A stretch of DNA of 64,000 bases, from the NCBI RefSeq assembly GCF_009915155.1, contig NZ_JAABLM010000011.1:48326-112325 (forward strand). The letters are read 5' to 3'. The stretch is from Flavobacterium ichthyis. GTDB taxonomy: Bacteria; Bacteroidota; Bacteroidia; Flavobacteriales; Flavobacteriaceae. Shown in pieces: positions 36,301 through 43,891 of the stretch (within the stretch, counting starts at the first letter, position 1; each line of letters begins with the position of its first letter). The position numbers were made by a program, and so were the translations under genes. The notes beneath the pieces were generated by a model that saw nothing but the letters and a program-made list of their open reading frames with translations, ran no database searches and had not been told where the DNA came from.

Positions 36301-37588
36301 TTCCTTCGGAAACCGTGACGCCTGAAAAACCTGTGCTTGCGGTGGCGATTTCACGAATATTTTGATTTAAAATGCCCGAAGTTCCAATTCTTGCCGGATC
36401 AAAACGGTTGTTTGAGTTTTTTGGTGGCGTATTAATCGGTGCAGTGAAGAAATTACCTGGAAGCGGATTTAATCCCACAACTTCGTCAGTTGCCACGTTA
36501 GGTAGTTGAGCTTCTCCTAAATCCTGAATAGCAATAATATTTCGCAGGTTATTTTCGGTGGTACTTACTCGGTTTTGTCTATTGGTTACCCAAACTTCGA
36601 TACGTGTAATTTGCACACGGCTGTTGATTAGCGGATAATTGGCTAGCGTGCTATCGTATAAATTTCTAAAGTACTGTGATAAAAAAAAGTGTCTATCGGC
36701 ATCATAATCTAATGCGAAGAGTTCAAAGTTTTCTACGGTTCCACCACCCTCTGCAGTTACGGTTCGGGTTTGTGATTTTTGTTCAGAAAAAATTCCGGTA
36801 ACGGTTGTTTTTCCAAATTGGAATTGTGCTTTAACCCCAAATAAACTTTGAGCTCCGCGGATTAACGTACTATTTAATGGTAAATTTACGTTACCTACCT
36901 CAATTTTTTGAAGAATATCATCTTCAGTTGGCGCATATTCTAACTTGATTAAATTTTGAAATGCAAAAGTTGATTCGGTATCATAATTAGCATTAAGTCG
37001 AGTTCCTACTTTCCCCATCAAACTCATGCTGATTCTTTGGTCAAAATCAAAGGTGGTTGTAGTACGGTTTCTTGGTGATAAAGATGGATTATCTTGTTTA
37101 GTATGTCTAACTCCAAGATCCATTTCAACTGATCCGGTAGGTTTGACATCAATGGTATTGCTTCCGAAAATGGCTTCAAAAAAACTTGAATTTACGTAAT
37201 ATCGAGGTAACAAATCCTTTTGTCCATCTTCACTTCCAGCTTTTTTACCTTCAATTGCATCAGATTTTTGCTTAAAATAACTTCGCATTGATTCGCGCAA
37301 AACCAATTCTTCGTATTCTTTTGGCGTTAATACAATTGGATAATTAATATTAAACCCATTAATAGTATTGGTATAAATATAGCGATCAGAAATAGGGTCG
37401 TAACTGTATGCTTCCAAAATAGAAGGCGGATTGTTTAGCTCAACTTTTCCAAATGAATACCCTGTTCGGGTAGAGTCTTGAACTTCCTCATCTACTTGTG
37501 CATAAGTTTCGAGGCTAAATAGTATTGAAAAAAGCCAAAGAATTATGGCTACACCAGACGAAATTCTTTTAGTAATGTTTGTTTTCAA
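30389..37588 (-). CDS. sprA: Cell surface protein SprA, type IX secretion translocon
   Basis: 2399 residues, the expected giant size. Signal peptide MKTNITKRISSGVAIILWLF to YAQ (about residue 31), then long beta-rich sequence (for example GNVNLPLNSTLIRGAQSLFG near 230 and GATILKMSERPFTQKS near 790). SprA is the very large outer-membrane barrel that forms the protein-conducting pore of the T9SS in gliding Bacteroidetes, exporting adhesins and enzymes with C-terminal sorting domains. It starts 6 bases after the ruvA stop. The open frame shows no interruption, so the protein should be functional. Confidence 0.95.
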   Translation of the reverse strand: MKTNITKRISSGVAIILWLFSILFSLETYAQVDEEVQDSTRTGYSFGKVELNNPPSILEAYSYDPISDRYIYTNTINGFNINYPIVLTPKEYEELVLRESMRSYFKQKSDAIEGKKAGSEDGQKDLLPRYYVNSSFFEAIFGSNTIDVKPTGSVEMDLGVRHTKQDNPSLSPRNRTTTTFDFDQRISMSLMGKVGTRLNANYDTESTFAFQNLIKLEYAPTEDDILQKIEVGNVNLPLNSTLIRGAQSLFGVKAQFQFGKTTVTGIFSEQKSQTRTVTAEGGGTVENFELFALDYDADRHFFLSQYFRNLYDSTLANYPLINSRVQITRIEVWVTNRQNRVSTTENNLRNIIAIQDLGEAQLPNVATDEVVGLNPLPGNFFTAPINTPPKNSNNRFDPARIGTSGILNQNIREIATASTGFSGVTVSEGTDYSKLENARKLSANEYTFHPQLGYISLNQRLMNDEVLAVAYQYTIGGDVYQVGEFGTDGVEATQVSDGIPTTQSLVLKMLKSNLTNVNQPIWNLMMKNIYTIPGGYNLEQEDFKMNIMYTDPSPLNYITPANPAATNPLPADVELTPLLRVFNLDRLNYTNDPQVNGDGFFDFVPNLTVDQTNGRIIFTTVEPFGQHLFNKLATSGAADYNNPATYNGNQEKYVFRSMYRNTQAAALQDSDKNKFQLKGRFKSTSGDGIPIGAINVPQGSVTVTAGGRVLVEGVDYTVNYQAGRVNITDPSIIASGTPVNISLENNSVFGQQTRRFFGVNVEHKFNEKFVVGATILKMSERPFTQKSNYGQESVNNTIFGVNTNFSTEVPFLTRLVNKLPNIDTDVPSNISFRGEVAYLKPDTPKADQFQGESTVYVDDFEGSQTTIDMRSPLSWSLASVPANSTVGNFGETESGVNYGFRRSKLAWYSIDPVFYVQRPGGITDNDLALYSTRRIYSRELYPETDIAVGQQTVVNTLDLSYFPQERGPYNFNPIAASSNGFTPAQAADNFGGIMRAITSTNFQQSNVEYIQFWMLDPYYNQQNGSVPVTNTGRLIFNLGEISEDVLKDGRKQYENGLPGAGSNQQTYATAWGKIPISQSLIYAFDTDTANRAFQDVGLDGNNDQEEAAMFPAFAAYDDPAGDNYQYFLSATGDVVTRYKNYNGLEGNSPVNVGDTNRGSTTLPDVEDINRDNTMNEINAYYQYVIDINPNMNVGTNPYITDIRETSAAVPGSNETTGARWIQFKIPITLPDETIGGISDFLSIRFMRMFLTGFTENITLRFGALDLVRGEWRRYEKSLDPNELSDTVNNQDDTNLDVLAVNIQENGDRSPIKYVTPPGVVREQLFNSNTIINQNEQSLSLRVTKRDQTLPGLGGLEAGDSRGVFKNVSVDMRQYKKLKMFLHAEALPQPTEVQPLQDDQMVAFIRLGNDFSQNFYQIELPLKVTPQSRSITPEEVWPEANQMDVALSLLTKLKIMSLDPGNTSLIEDAFGIKYINDFELDPSLAGRENAVRIGIKGNPNFGFVRTLMVGIKNPTTQEIRGEVWFNELRLAGMDNTGGMAAIASFDGNIADFATVSATGRMSTIGFGSLEQAPQERSLEDIFQYDVVTNINLGQLLPKKWGVKLPFNYGVGEETITPKFDPFYQDIILDDLIDNTTDAEERSNIENRAIDYTKRTSINFIGVRKERAPEQKPHFYDPENLTLSHSFNQTEHQDYEIKDLLDQQVRSTVDYNFTFQPKPVEPFKKTGFMKKSQYWKMLSDFNFNYLPSSISFSSNIIREYNRQEYRDVDIQGIGLTPLYRRNYMFNYQYGFNYDLTKALRINYTASTNNIVRNYFDESGLPMEDLSIWDDYWNIGEANQHNQQLVLNYELPINKLPFLSFLKSTYSYTGDYNWQRATDALSTISVDGITYRLGNTIQNAGSHRLNSTLNMDLFYRYLGLNKKAKTPNRPSTPAIPKPGEKITNQNRPQAKDGNVFVDGLVGLLTSVKTVQINYTQNEGTSLPGFTPGVGFLGTTKPSLGFVLGSQSDIRYEAAKNGWLTNFPEFNQNFTQISQKTLDINAEAILFPDFNVTFRAERSYTENFSEQFDVTDGFYNSRSPYNFGNFNISTIMIKTSFSKSDEISSETFDQFRENRLTIANRLAENYYGNTEFPRTADGFPVGFGKGSQSVLLPAFLSAYTGADAGSTKFGAFRDIPIPNWNVKYNGLMRFKFFKDRFKRFSLQHAYRATYTVNSFRSNFEYDQNPNATDASGNFLPKNIISNINLAEQFNPLIRLDFETKSAFKVLAEIKKDRTMSMSFDNNLLTEMKGMDYTIGLGYRFKDVVITSRLADNPTNTIRSDINIKADFSLRQANTIVRYLDYDNNELAGGQNIWSLRLTADYAFSKNLTAIFYYDHTFSEAVISTSFPLTNIRSGFTLRYNFGN

Positions 37589-37594
37589 GAGGAC

Positions 37595-38176
37595 TTATAA
37601 ATTTTTTAAGGCTTGTTTGATAATATTTTCAACGCTGGCTGACGGAGTTTCTTTAACAATTTTCTCTACAGTTTTTTCTGCTAATTTTCTGTTAAATCCA
37701 AGAACCTCCAATGCAGATAACGCTTCGTCTTTGTTTGTATTGTATTCCACTACAGAAACTTCTTGTAAATCATAGATTTTTAACACTTTGTCTTTTAAAT
37801 CCAAAATGGCACGTTGGGCAGTTTTTCCTCCAATTCCTTTAATTGACTGAATTGTTGCCACGTCTCCAGAAGCTAGAGAATTGATGATCTGCTTAGGTTC
37901 TAATGAAGATAACATCGTTCGCGCAATTCCAGCCCCAATTCCGGAAACTGAGATAAGCATCTTGAAAATTTCGCGTTCAGATTTTTCTGCAAAACCAAAA
38001 AGTGTGTGAGCATCTTCTTTTATTTGCAAGTAGGTGAAAAGTTTTACAAAATCTGAGTCGGGTAAAAGTGAGTAAGTATGAAGCGAAATATGAATATCAT
38101 ATCCCACTCCATTACAATCTATTACTACATTGGTTGGGGTTTTTTCAACCAATTTTCCCTGTATATGTGCAATCAT
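37595..38176 (-). CDS. ruvA: Holliday junction branch migration protein RuvA
   Basis: 193 residues. OB-fold N-domain (IAHIQGKLVEKTPTNVVIDC), helix-hairpin-helix pairs (LISVSGIGAGIARTMLSS and QSIKGIGGKTAQRAILDLKD) and a C-terminal UBA-like domain that contacts RuvB. The tetramer binds four-way junctions for recombination repair. It shares a transcript with sprA (6-base gap) and has a -7 box at 38197-38204, which is therefore probably also a promoter for sprA. Confidence 0.95.
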   Translation of the reverse strand: MIAHIQGKLVEKTPTNVVIDCNGVGYDIHISLHTYSLLPDSDFVKLFTYLQIKEDAHTLFGFAEKSEREIFKMLISVSGIGAGIARTMLSSLEPKQIINSLASGDVATIQSIKGIGGKTAQRAILDLKDKVLKIYDLQEVSVVEYNTNKDEALSALEVLGFNRKLAEKTVEKIVKETPSASVENIIKQALKNL

Positions 38177-38196
38177 CCAAAAGTTAAATAATTCCC

Positions 38197-38204
38197 AAAT
38201 GTAG
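38197..38204 (-). promoter_or_regulatory. -7 box of the ruvA-sprA transcript
   Basis: Minus strand TACATTTG, matching TAnnTTTG, 20 bases upstream of the ruvA ATG. No good -33. Confidence 0.5.
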
Positions 38205-38254
38205 CAAAAAAGTTATAAAGGCTAACATTTGAGGTTTAATCTATTCATTTTGAA

Positions 38255-40552
38255 CTATAGATTAACATTAATCGCTTTGTATTTTTTTTCTTTTTCTTGT
38301 GCGTCAACCACTGCAACTGCTGCCATATTTACCATTTCTTCAACACTTGCCCCTAATTGAAAAATGTGAACTGGCTTATCCATTCCCATCATTATTGGTC
38401 CTATGGAAACTGACTTATCCAATTCTTTAATCATTTTGTAATTAATATTTGCTGCTTCGAGATTAGGAAAAATCAAGGTATTTACCTTTTTACCGGCCAA
38501 CTTCGAAAAAGGAAACTTATTTTTTAGCATTTCTGGGTTTAATGCAAAATCTGCTTGGATTTCGCCATCAACTATTAATCCAGGATGAAACTTATGCAAA
38601 TAAGCGACGGCTTGAGCCACTTTCACAGCACTTGCATCATTTGAGGAACCAAAATTTGAAAAAGATACCATGGCAATTACCGGTTCCATTCCAAACATTT
38701 TTACAGTTTTGGCAGTCATCAAAGCAATTTTTGCCAAATCATCAGAGGACGGATTGGGGTTAATTGCAGTATCCGAAAGGAAAATCGGACCTCTTTTAGT
38801 CATCATCATATTGGTTGTAGCAATACGAGAAACCCCAGGCGCTTTTGCTATTAATTGCATCATGGGTTTTGCTGTTGATGGATAACTTCTTGAATATCCT
38901 GTTACCAATGCATCAGCTTCGCCTTCATTCACCATCATGGCGGCAAAATAATTACGTTCGCGCATCCATTTTTGAGCATCAAGTAAACTCGTGCCTTTTC
39001 TTTTTCTCATTTCGTAAAAAGAGTTGGCATAACGTAGTCTTCGCTCATCCTCTTCTTGTGTTTTTGGATCGATGATGGTCAATTGAGCATCAAAACCAAT
39101 TTCTTCCATTAATTCAGAAATGATTTCTTTGTTTCCAAGCAAAATTGGCTTCCCAATTCCTTCTTCCATCACAATTTGTGCAGCTTTCAATACATCTAAA
39201 TGATCCGCTTCGGCAAAAACCACTCGTTTTGGATCGCTTTTGGCACGATTGGTTAATAACCTTACCATTTTATTGTCAGATCCTAATCTTTCTAATAATT
39301 CTTCTTCATATTTTTCCCAATCGTGGATTGGATGTAATGCCACACCAGAATCCATAGCTGCTTTCGCCACGGCTGGAGCCACAACGGCAATTAATCTTGG
39401 GTCAAATGGCTTTGGAATAATGTAATCTTTTCCGAAAATTAATTTTGTTTCACCATAAGCGATATTTACTTGTTCTGGAACGGTTTCTTTTGCCAAACTT
39501 GCTAACGCACGAACGGCCGCCATTTTCATTTCTTCGTTAATTTTCGTCGCCCGAACATCTAATGCTCCTCTAAAAATATAAGGAAAACCTAAAACGTTGT
39601 TCACCTGATTAGGATGATCTGACCTTCCGGTTGCCATGATGATGTCTTCACGAGTGGCAATGGCCAGGTCGTAATCAATTTCCGGAATGGGGTTTGCCAT
39701 GGCAAAAACAATAGGATTTCTTGCCATTGACAATAACATTTCGGGCGACAAAATATTTCCAGCAGAAAGTCCGAGGAAAACATCGGCGTTGTCCATAGCT
39801 TCTGAAAGTGTGATATTATTTGGCGCAAATGCATATTTTTTTTGAAGGTCTGACAAATCTTTTCTTGCGGAAGAAAGCACGCCATCTTTGTCAAACATGA
39901 TGATGTTTTGCGTTTTCACTCCTAATAAAACGTACAAATTGGCACACGCCAATGCCGCAGAACCCGCTCCTGAGACCACTACTTTTACGTCTTCAATTTT
40001 TTTGTCGGCCAATTCTAAAGCGTTTAATAAAGCTGCTGAAGAAATAATTGCGGTTCCGTGCTGGTCATCATGCATCACCGGAATATTGAGTTCTTCTACC
40101 AATCTACGCTCGATTTCAAAGGATTCTGGCGCTTTGATGTCTTCTAGGTTGATGCCGCCAAAAGTAGGCGCGATGTTTTTTACAGTTTCGATGAATTGGT
40201 CGATATCTTTGGTTCCTACCTCAATATCAAAAACGTCTAAGTCAGCAAAAATTTTAAACAAAAGTGCTTTGCCTTCCATCACGGGTTTTGAAGCTTCGGG
40301 ACCAATGTCTCCTAATCCTAAAACGGCGGTTCCGTTAGAGATTACGGCCACTAAATTTCCTTTGGAAGTATATTTATAAACGTTGTTAATATCTTTTACG
40401 ATTTCTAAACAAGGCTCAGCAACTCCTGGTGAATAGGCAAGCGAAAGGTCGCGTTGGGTTGCATATTTTTTGGTAGGAACTACTTCTATTTTCCCGGGTT
40501 GGGGTTTTGCGTGATACAATAAAGCTTCTCTTCTTTTGCTGTATTTGTTCAT
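38255..40552 (-). CDS. maeB: NADP-dependent malic enzyme, fused to a phosphotransacetylase-like domain
   Basis: 765 residues from the ATG at 40552. The N-terminal 430 or so residues are malic enzyme (oxidative decarboxylation of malate to pyruvate with NADPH): LAYSPGVAEPC, the NAD(P) site VVVSGAGSAALACA, and FAMANPIPEI. The rest resembles phosphate acetyltransferase but usually acts as an acetyl-CoA-sensing regulatory domain in MaeB enzymes. A longer frame to 40579 is rejected because that ATG falls in the -7 box TACCTTTG (40577-40584). Confidence 0.93.
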   Translation of the reverse strand: MNKYSKRREALLYHAKPQPGKIEVVPTKKYATQRDLSLAYSPGVAEPCLEIVKDINNVYKYTSKGNLVAVISNGTAVLGLGDIGPEASKPVMEGKALLFKIFADLDVFDIEVGTKDIDQFIETVKNIAPTFGGINLEDIKAPESFEIERRLVEELNIPVMHDDQHGTAIISSAALLNALELADKKIEDVKVVVSGAGSAALACANLYVLLGVKTQNIIMFDKDGVLSSARKDLSDLQKKYAFAPNNITLSEAMDNADVFLGLSAGNILSPEMLLSMARNPIVFAMANPIPEIDYDLAIATREDIIMATGRSDHPNQVNNVLGFPYIFRGALDVRATKINEEMKMAAVRALASLAKETVPEQVNIAYGETKLIFGKDYIIPKPFDPRLIAVVAPAVAKAAMDSGVALHPIHDWEKYEEELLERLGSDNKMVRLLTNRAKSDPKRVVFAEADHLDVLKAAQIVMEEGIGKPILLGNKEIISELMEEIGFDAQLTIIDPKTQEEDERRLRYANSFYEMRKRKGTSLLDAQKWMRERNYFAAMMVNEGEADALVTGYSRSYPSTAKPMMQLIAKAPGVSRIATTNMMMTKRGPIFLSDTAINPNPSSDDLAKIALMTAKTVKMFGMEPVIAMVSFSNFGSSNDASAVKVAQAVAYLHKFHPGLIVDGEIQADFALNPEMLKNKFPFSKLAGKKVNTLIFPNLEAANINYKMIKELDKSVSIGPIMMGMDKPVHIFQLGASVEEMVNMAAVAVVDAQEKEKKYKAINVNL

Positions 40553-40576
40553 TTTTGAGATTTTTAATCTGACTTG

Positions 40577-40584
40577 CAAAGGTA
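40577..40584 (-). promoter_or_regulatory. -7 box of maeB
   Basis: Minus strand TACCTTTG, matching TAnnTTTG, 24 bases upstream of the ATG at 40552 and overlapping the rejected upstream ATG. Confidence 0.5.
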
Positions 40585-40670
40585 AAGGTATGTATTTAAA
40601 TGAGAAATTTTTGCCGGATAATTATTATGTTGTTTTTAGGTTTTTGATGGAAATGATTTTTTTGATGTTT

Positions 40671-40836
40671 TGCAGGGTTTTAGCCCGGATAACAGCGGAA
40701 ATCCTTTTGTGATAAAAAAAATAATTTTTCTTGTGCTTGCAGAGCGACTCCCGACACTTCGGGAGAAGCTCCTGCAAGTGTTTAGAAAAATATTTTTTTT
40801 ATCAAAAGATTGAAGCGGATAGCCGGATATTGCTCC
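40671..40836 (+). repeat. Dispersed nested-palindrome element, copy C (full length)
   Basis: Reads TGCAGGGTTTTAGCCCGGAT, then CAGCGGAAATCCTTTTG, an A/T arm, a core hairpin 40736-40778 (CTTGCAGAGCGACTCCCG paired with CGGGAGAAGCTCCTGCAAG), the complementary A/T arm AGAAAAATATTTTTTTT, and CAAAAGATTGAAGCGGA. The outer AATCCTTTTG and CAAAAGATT blocks also pair, so the whole unit can fold on itself. It lies downstream of the lacI-type gene. Confidence 0.7.
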
Positions 40837-40837
40837 T

Positions 40838-40868
40838 AAAAAAAAAGCCGCTCGATAATTTGCGGCTT
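40838..40868 (-). terminator. Terminator of the LacI-family gene
   Basis: Minus strand arms AAGCCGC (40862-40868 read in reverse) and GCGGCTT (40845-40851) around a 10-base loop, followed by a T-run. Confidence 0.85.
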
Positions 40869-40874
40869 GTGGTT

Positions 40875-41900
40875 TTATTTGGTTTTTCGGGTGGAATCGC
40901 GTTGTCGCAATTCAGTTTTAATGACAGTTGTGGTGTAAGTGTATTCTTCGTTTTTGCTTTCGAGTTTTTCGATGAGTTTTTGGGCGGCTGCTTCGCCAAT
41001 TTCAATGCCGTGTTGAGAAACGGTTGAAAGGCTTGGCGTGAGGCGACGTGACCAAACGCCATCCGCAAAACCAATGACACAAAGGTCTTCCGGGATTTTG
41101 ATGCCTTTTTTGATGGCGAGTTTCATGGCCATGGTAGAGGCGTGTTCGTCGAGGGCAAAAACGCCGTCGAATTTTTCTTTGTCAAAAAGTTTTTCGAGGT
41201 TGAAATCGAGTTCATCCGGGTTGTCAGTTCGGATGATGATGTTCTTGTCGAGTTCGATTTTATTTTCGGCCAAAGCGGCGACATAACCTTGAGCCCGCAA
41301 TTTTCCTACGCTTAAATTATCGATTGATGAAAGCAGAGCGATTTTTTTGCAATTGAGTTTAATAAGGTGATTTACGGCGTGAACCGAAGAGTCATAATCG
41401 TCCACGATGACTTTGTCACAATTGACTTCGTCTGAAATTCTATCGAACATTACGATGGGAATTCCGTCAGAAATGGCTTCTTTAAAATGTTTAAATTCTT
41501 GCTGTTTTTGGGTTTCTTCGGATATAGAAAGAATGAAACCGTCAATAGTGCCGTTGCTTAACATATCCATCGTTTTGATTTCTTTGTCGAGCGATTCGTT
41601 TGAAATACAAGTAATTACATTGTAACCTTTTTCGTTCGCTGCTTTTTCGATTCCGCTAAAAACCTTGGCGAAAAACGGATTTAAAATATTGGGAATGATA
41701 ACGCCAATAGTTTTGGTACTTCTGTTTTTCAGGTTAATGGCAATATTGTTTGGTTTATAATTTTTGAGCTTGGCAAATTCCTGAATTTTAATTTTCGTAG
41801 GTTCACTGATCTCCGGACTATTGCTTAAGGCTTTGGAAACTGTAGAAACAGACACATTTAATTCTTTTGCAATTTGCTTTAAGGTTGCTTTTGGTTTCAT
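40875..41900 (-). CDS. LacI family transcriptional regulator
   Basis: 341 residues: N-terminal LacI helix-turn-helix (TLKQIAKELNVSVSTVSKAL, about 4-23) with hinge (KPNNIAINLKNRSTKTIGVI), then a periplasmic-binding-protein-like effector domain (about 60-335) expected to bind a sugar or similar ligand. No sugar uptake or catabolic genes lie next to it, so its regulon cannot be inferred. It is transcribed away from the ferritin-like genes and followed by its own terminator. Confidence 0.88.
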   Translation of the reverse strand: MKPKATLKQIAKELNVSVSTVSKALSNSPEISEPTKIKIQEFAKLKNYKPNNIAINLKNRSTKTIGVIIPNILNPFFAKVFSGIEKAANEKGYNVITCISNESLDKEIKTMDMLSNGTIDGFILSISEETQKQQEFKHFKEAISDGIPIVMFDRISDEVNCDKVIVDDYDSSVHAVNHLIKLNCKKIALLSSIDNLSVGKLRAQGYVAALAENKIELDKNIIIRTDNPDELDFNLEKLFDKEKFDGVFALDEHASTMAMKLAIKKGIKIPEDLCVIGFADGVWSRRLTPSLSTVSQHGIEIGEAAAQKLIEKLESKNEEYTYTTTVIKTELRQRDSTRKTK

Positions 41901-42235
41901 AATTACTGTAATAATTAAAGTGTAAAGTAAGTGAAAAAATATAAAATATTCGTAAAAACTTATCTTAAACCTTCAAATTTCGGTTAGTAGAAACCTATAC
42001 GATTTTCAATCATTTTTTAAATAAAATAAATTCAAAAAAAAACGCTTTTAAACTTAGATTTTTGAAATTATCAATCTTTTTTAGTGGAAAGTAAGAAGTG
42101 ATGTAATCATTTTAGTGAAATTATATAAACTTTTCCTAAAACCATGTGGTTAATTTTATACGTATATCAATTCAAGCGTTTTGAATTACAAAAAAAACGC
42201 CTACCACCAATTATTAACCTTATAAATTTTTTATT
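41901..42235. other. Gene-free divergent region between lacI-type and ferritin-like genes
   Basis: 335 bp, strongly AT-rich. It holds ATTACTGTAAT (41901-41911, a palindrome next to the lacI-type ATG) and a second palindrome with arms AATTCAA and TTGAATT (42169-42187) about 49 bases upstream of the ferritin-like gene. No TAnnTTTG box is visible for either gene, so these promoters are atypical or regulated. Confidence 0.5.
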
Positions 42236-42976
42236 ATGAAAAACACTGTAACTGTAAAAGAACAAGTTACTGCTGGAACTTCGAGAAGGAATTTTTTGAA
42301 AATCAGCGGATTGTCTGTTGCTGCAACGGGTTTACTTCTCACGGGTTGTAACAATGATGACGACAGCGGATCAAATGAAAATCGTTTGCCAGGAGTTCGA
42401 AACGGTAAATTCGACTTAGGAAGTGGCGATTTTGGCGTGTTAACTTATGCTTATGCTTTAGAGCAATTAGAAGCTGATTTTTACACAAGAGTTGTAAACC
42501 TTTCCAACTTTGGAACTTTGTTTAATTCCGAAGAAAGACAAGTTTTGGCAGATTTGTATGCTCACGAAGTCATCCACCGTGAGTTTTTTAAAACTGCGTT
42601 AAATGGTGCTTTGCCTGATCCATCAACGCAATTATTACCAATGTTAGAATTTAATTACGAAACTGTTAACTGGGGAAGTAGAGATTCAATTTTAGGAACT
42701 GCTAAAACACTAGAAGATACCGGAGTTGCGGCTTATAATGGAGCTGGAAGATTGATCACAAGTGGGGATTATTTACTGCTTGCAGGAAAAATTGTTTCGG
42801 TTGAAGCCAGACATGCGGCTGCAATCAGAAGTTTAATCAACCCAAACTCGGCTGACTTTGCCGGAGACGACATCGTGGATGCAAACGGACTTGACGTGGC
42901 CAAAAATCCTTCGCAAATTATTACAGCCGCAGGCGGATTCATCACAACCGAATTTACAGCGCAATACTTACCTTAA
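42236..42976 (+). CDS. Ferritin-like domain protein, Tat-type lipoprotein
   Basis: 246 residues. The N-terminus combines a twin-arginine motif (SRRNFLKISG, about 16-25) with a lipobox ending LLTGC near residue 38, so it is probably exported folded by Tat and lipidated. The mature part (about 65-246) has ferritin-like helices with metal-ligand type residues (YALEQLEADFYTRVV, HEVIHREFFK, LEDTGVAAYNGA, VSVEARHAAAIRSL). The family (Ferritin_2) is widespread in extracytoplasmic stress settings; enzymatic activity is unproven. It is followed 17 bases later by a paralogue. Confidence 0.85.
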   Translation: MKNTVTVKEQVTAGTSRRNFLKISGLSVAATGLLLTGCNNDDDSGSNENRLPGVRNGKFDLGSGDFGVLTYAYALEQLEADFYTRVVNLSNFGTLFNSEERQVLADLYAHEVIHREFFKTALNGALPDPSTQLLPMLEFNYETVNWGSRDSILGTAKTLEDTGVAAYNGAGRLITSGDYLLLAGKIVSVEARHAAAIRSLINPNSADFAGDDIVDANGLDVAKNPSQIITAAGGFITTEFTAQYLP

Positions 42977-42993
42977 TCTTAAACTGAAATATC

Positions 42994-43833
42994 ATGAGTT
43001 TACTTAAAATTATACAATCTTTTACTGACGATCATTTAATGAACGCAAAAGGTTCAAGAAGAGAAAGCTTTGGTCAATTTTCTTACTTTGGAAAAAATTT
43101 AGCGATGGCATCTATCCCTTTCGGACTTGCCGCATTTGCTAATAAAGCTTTTGCTGCCGATATTGCTCCTACACCAAATACACCCGTTGGCGCTTTACAA
43201 TTGGCCTTAACATTAGAATATCTAGAAGCAGAATTTTACGAATTAGGCTTGCAATCTGGCGTAATCCCAACTGGCGGTCGAGACGAAAAAGTTTTCATGC
43301 AAATCTCAAAACACGAGTCTGACCACGTTGACTTTTTAGTCGCTGGTTTAGGAGCCAATGCCGTTGCCAAACCCACTTTCGATTTCACCGTTGGGGGTGC
43401 TTTTGACCCATTTAACGCTACCGGAATTGGAAACGCAGCAGCTTACCAACAATTTTTAATTTTGGCGCAAGCCTTCGAAGATACTGGCGTTAGAGCATAT
43501 AAAGGTCAAGCCGGAAATTTAATTTCGCAACCCGATCTTTTAACTGCCGCTTTACAAATCCACTCGGTTGAAGCCAGACACGCTTCGGAAGTAAGAAGAT
43601 TACGTGGTTTAAAAGGTTGGATTATCGGTAACGAAAGAGGAGCGGGAATGCCTGATGCCACACAACCCGTTTACAATGGTGAAGAAAACACTATTCAAGG
43701 CGGTTTTAACGTAGCCACGGTGAACAACGGTTCTTTAGGTCCCGCAATTCCCGCAAGTGCCGCAACAGAGTCTTATGACGAGCCGCTAAACACGCAACAA
43801 TCGGTAAACATTGCCAATTTATTTATCGTGTAA
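42994..43833 (+). CDS. Ferritin-like domain protein (second copy)
   Basis: 279 residues. A segment with paired Arg (SRRESFGQFSYFGKN, about 22-36), hydrophobic MASIPFGLAAF and ending KAFA suggests another Tat-type signal, cleaved rather than lipidated. The ferritin-like part (about 60-215) repeats the motifs of the preceding protein (LALTLEYLEAEFYELGLQ, HESDHVDFLV, FEDTGVRAYKG, HSVEARHASEVRRL). The pair probably forms a hetero-oligomer outside the cytoplasm. It ends before a strong terminator. Confidence 0.85.
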   Translation: MSLLKIIQSFTDDHLMNAKGSRRESFGQFSYFGKNLAMASIPFGLAAFANKAFAADIAPTPNTPVGALQLALTLEYLEAEFYELGLQSGVIPTGGRDEKVFMQISKHESDHVDFLVAGLGANAVAKPTFDFTVGGAFDPFNATGIGNAAAYQQFLILAQAFEDTGVRAYKGQAGNLISQPDLLTAALQIHSVEARHASEVRRLRGLKGWIIGNERGAGMPDATQPVYNGEENTIQGGFNVATVNNGSLGPAIPASAATESYDEPLNTQQSVNIANLFIV

Positions 43834-43854
43834 AAACAAAAAACAAATAAACCC

Positions 43855-43890
43855 AAAAGCCGTTGAATTTCAGCGGCTTTTTTATTTTTT
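43855..43890 (+). terminator. Terminator of the ferritin-like gene pair
   Basis: Arms AAAAGCCGTTG and CAGCGGCTTTT (one G-T pair) around AATTT, followed by a T-run. Confidence 0.88.
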
Positions 43891-43891
43891 T

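Larger units (their letters stand above)
40553..40874. other. Gene-free gap between maeB and the lacI-type gene
   Basis: Holds the maeB promoter (40577-40584), repeat copy C (40671-40836) and the LacI-type gene terminator (40838-40868). I see no RNA gene and no further open frame worth calling. Confidence 0.6.

Noticed and set aside
38236..38265. TTAATCTAT/ATAGATTAA inverted repeat at the end of maeB
   Set aside because: Overlaps the coding end, is entirely AT-rich and lacks a T-run.
39888..40379. 163-residue frame antisense to maeB
   Set aside because: Shadow of a conserved gene; composition mirrors the maeB codons.
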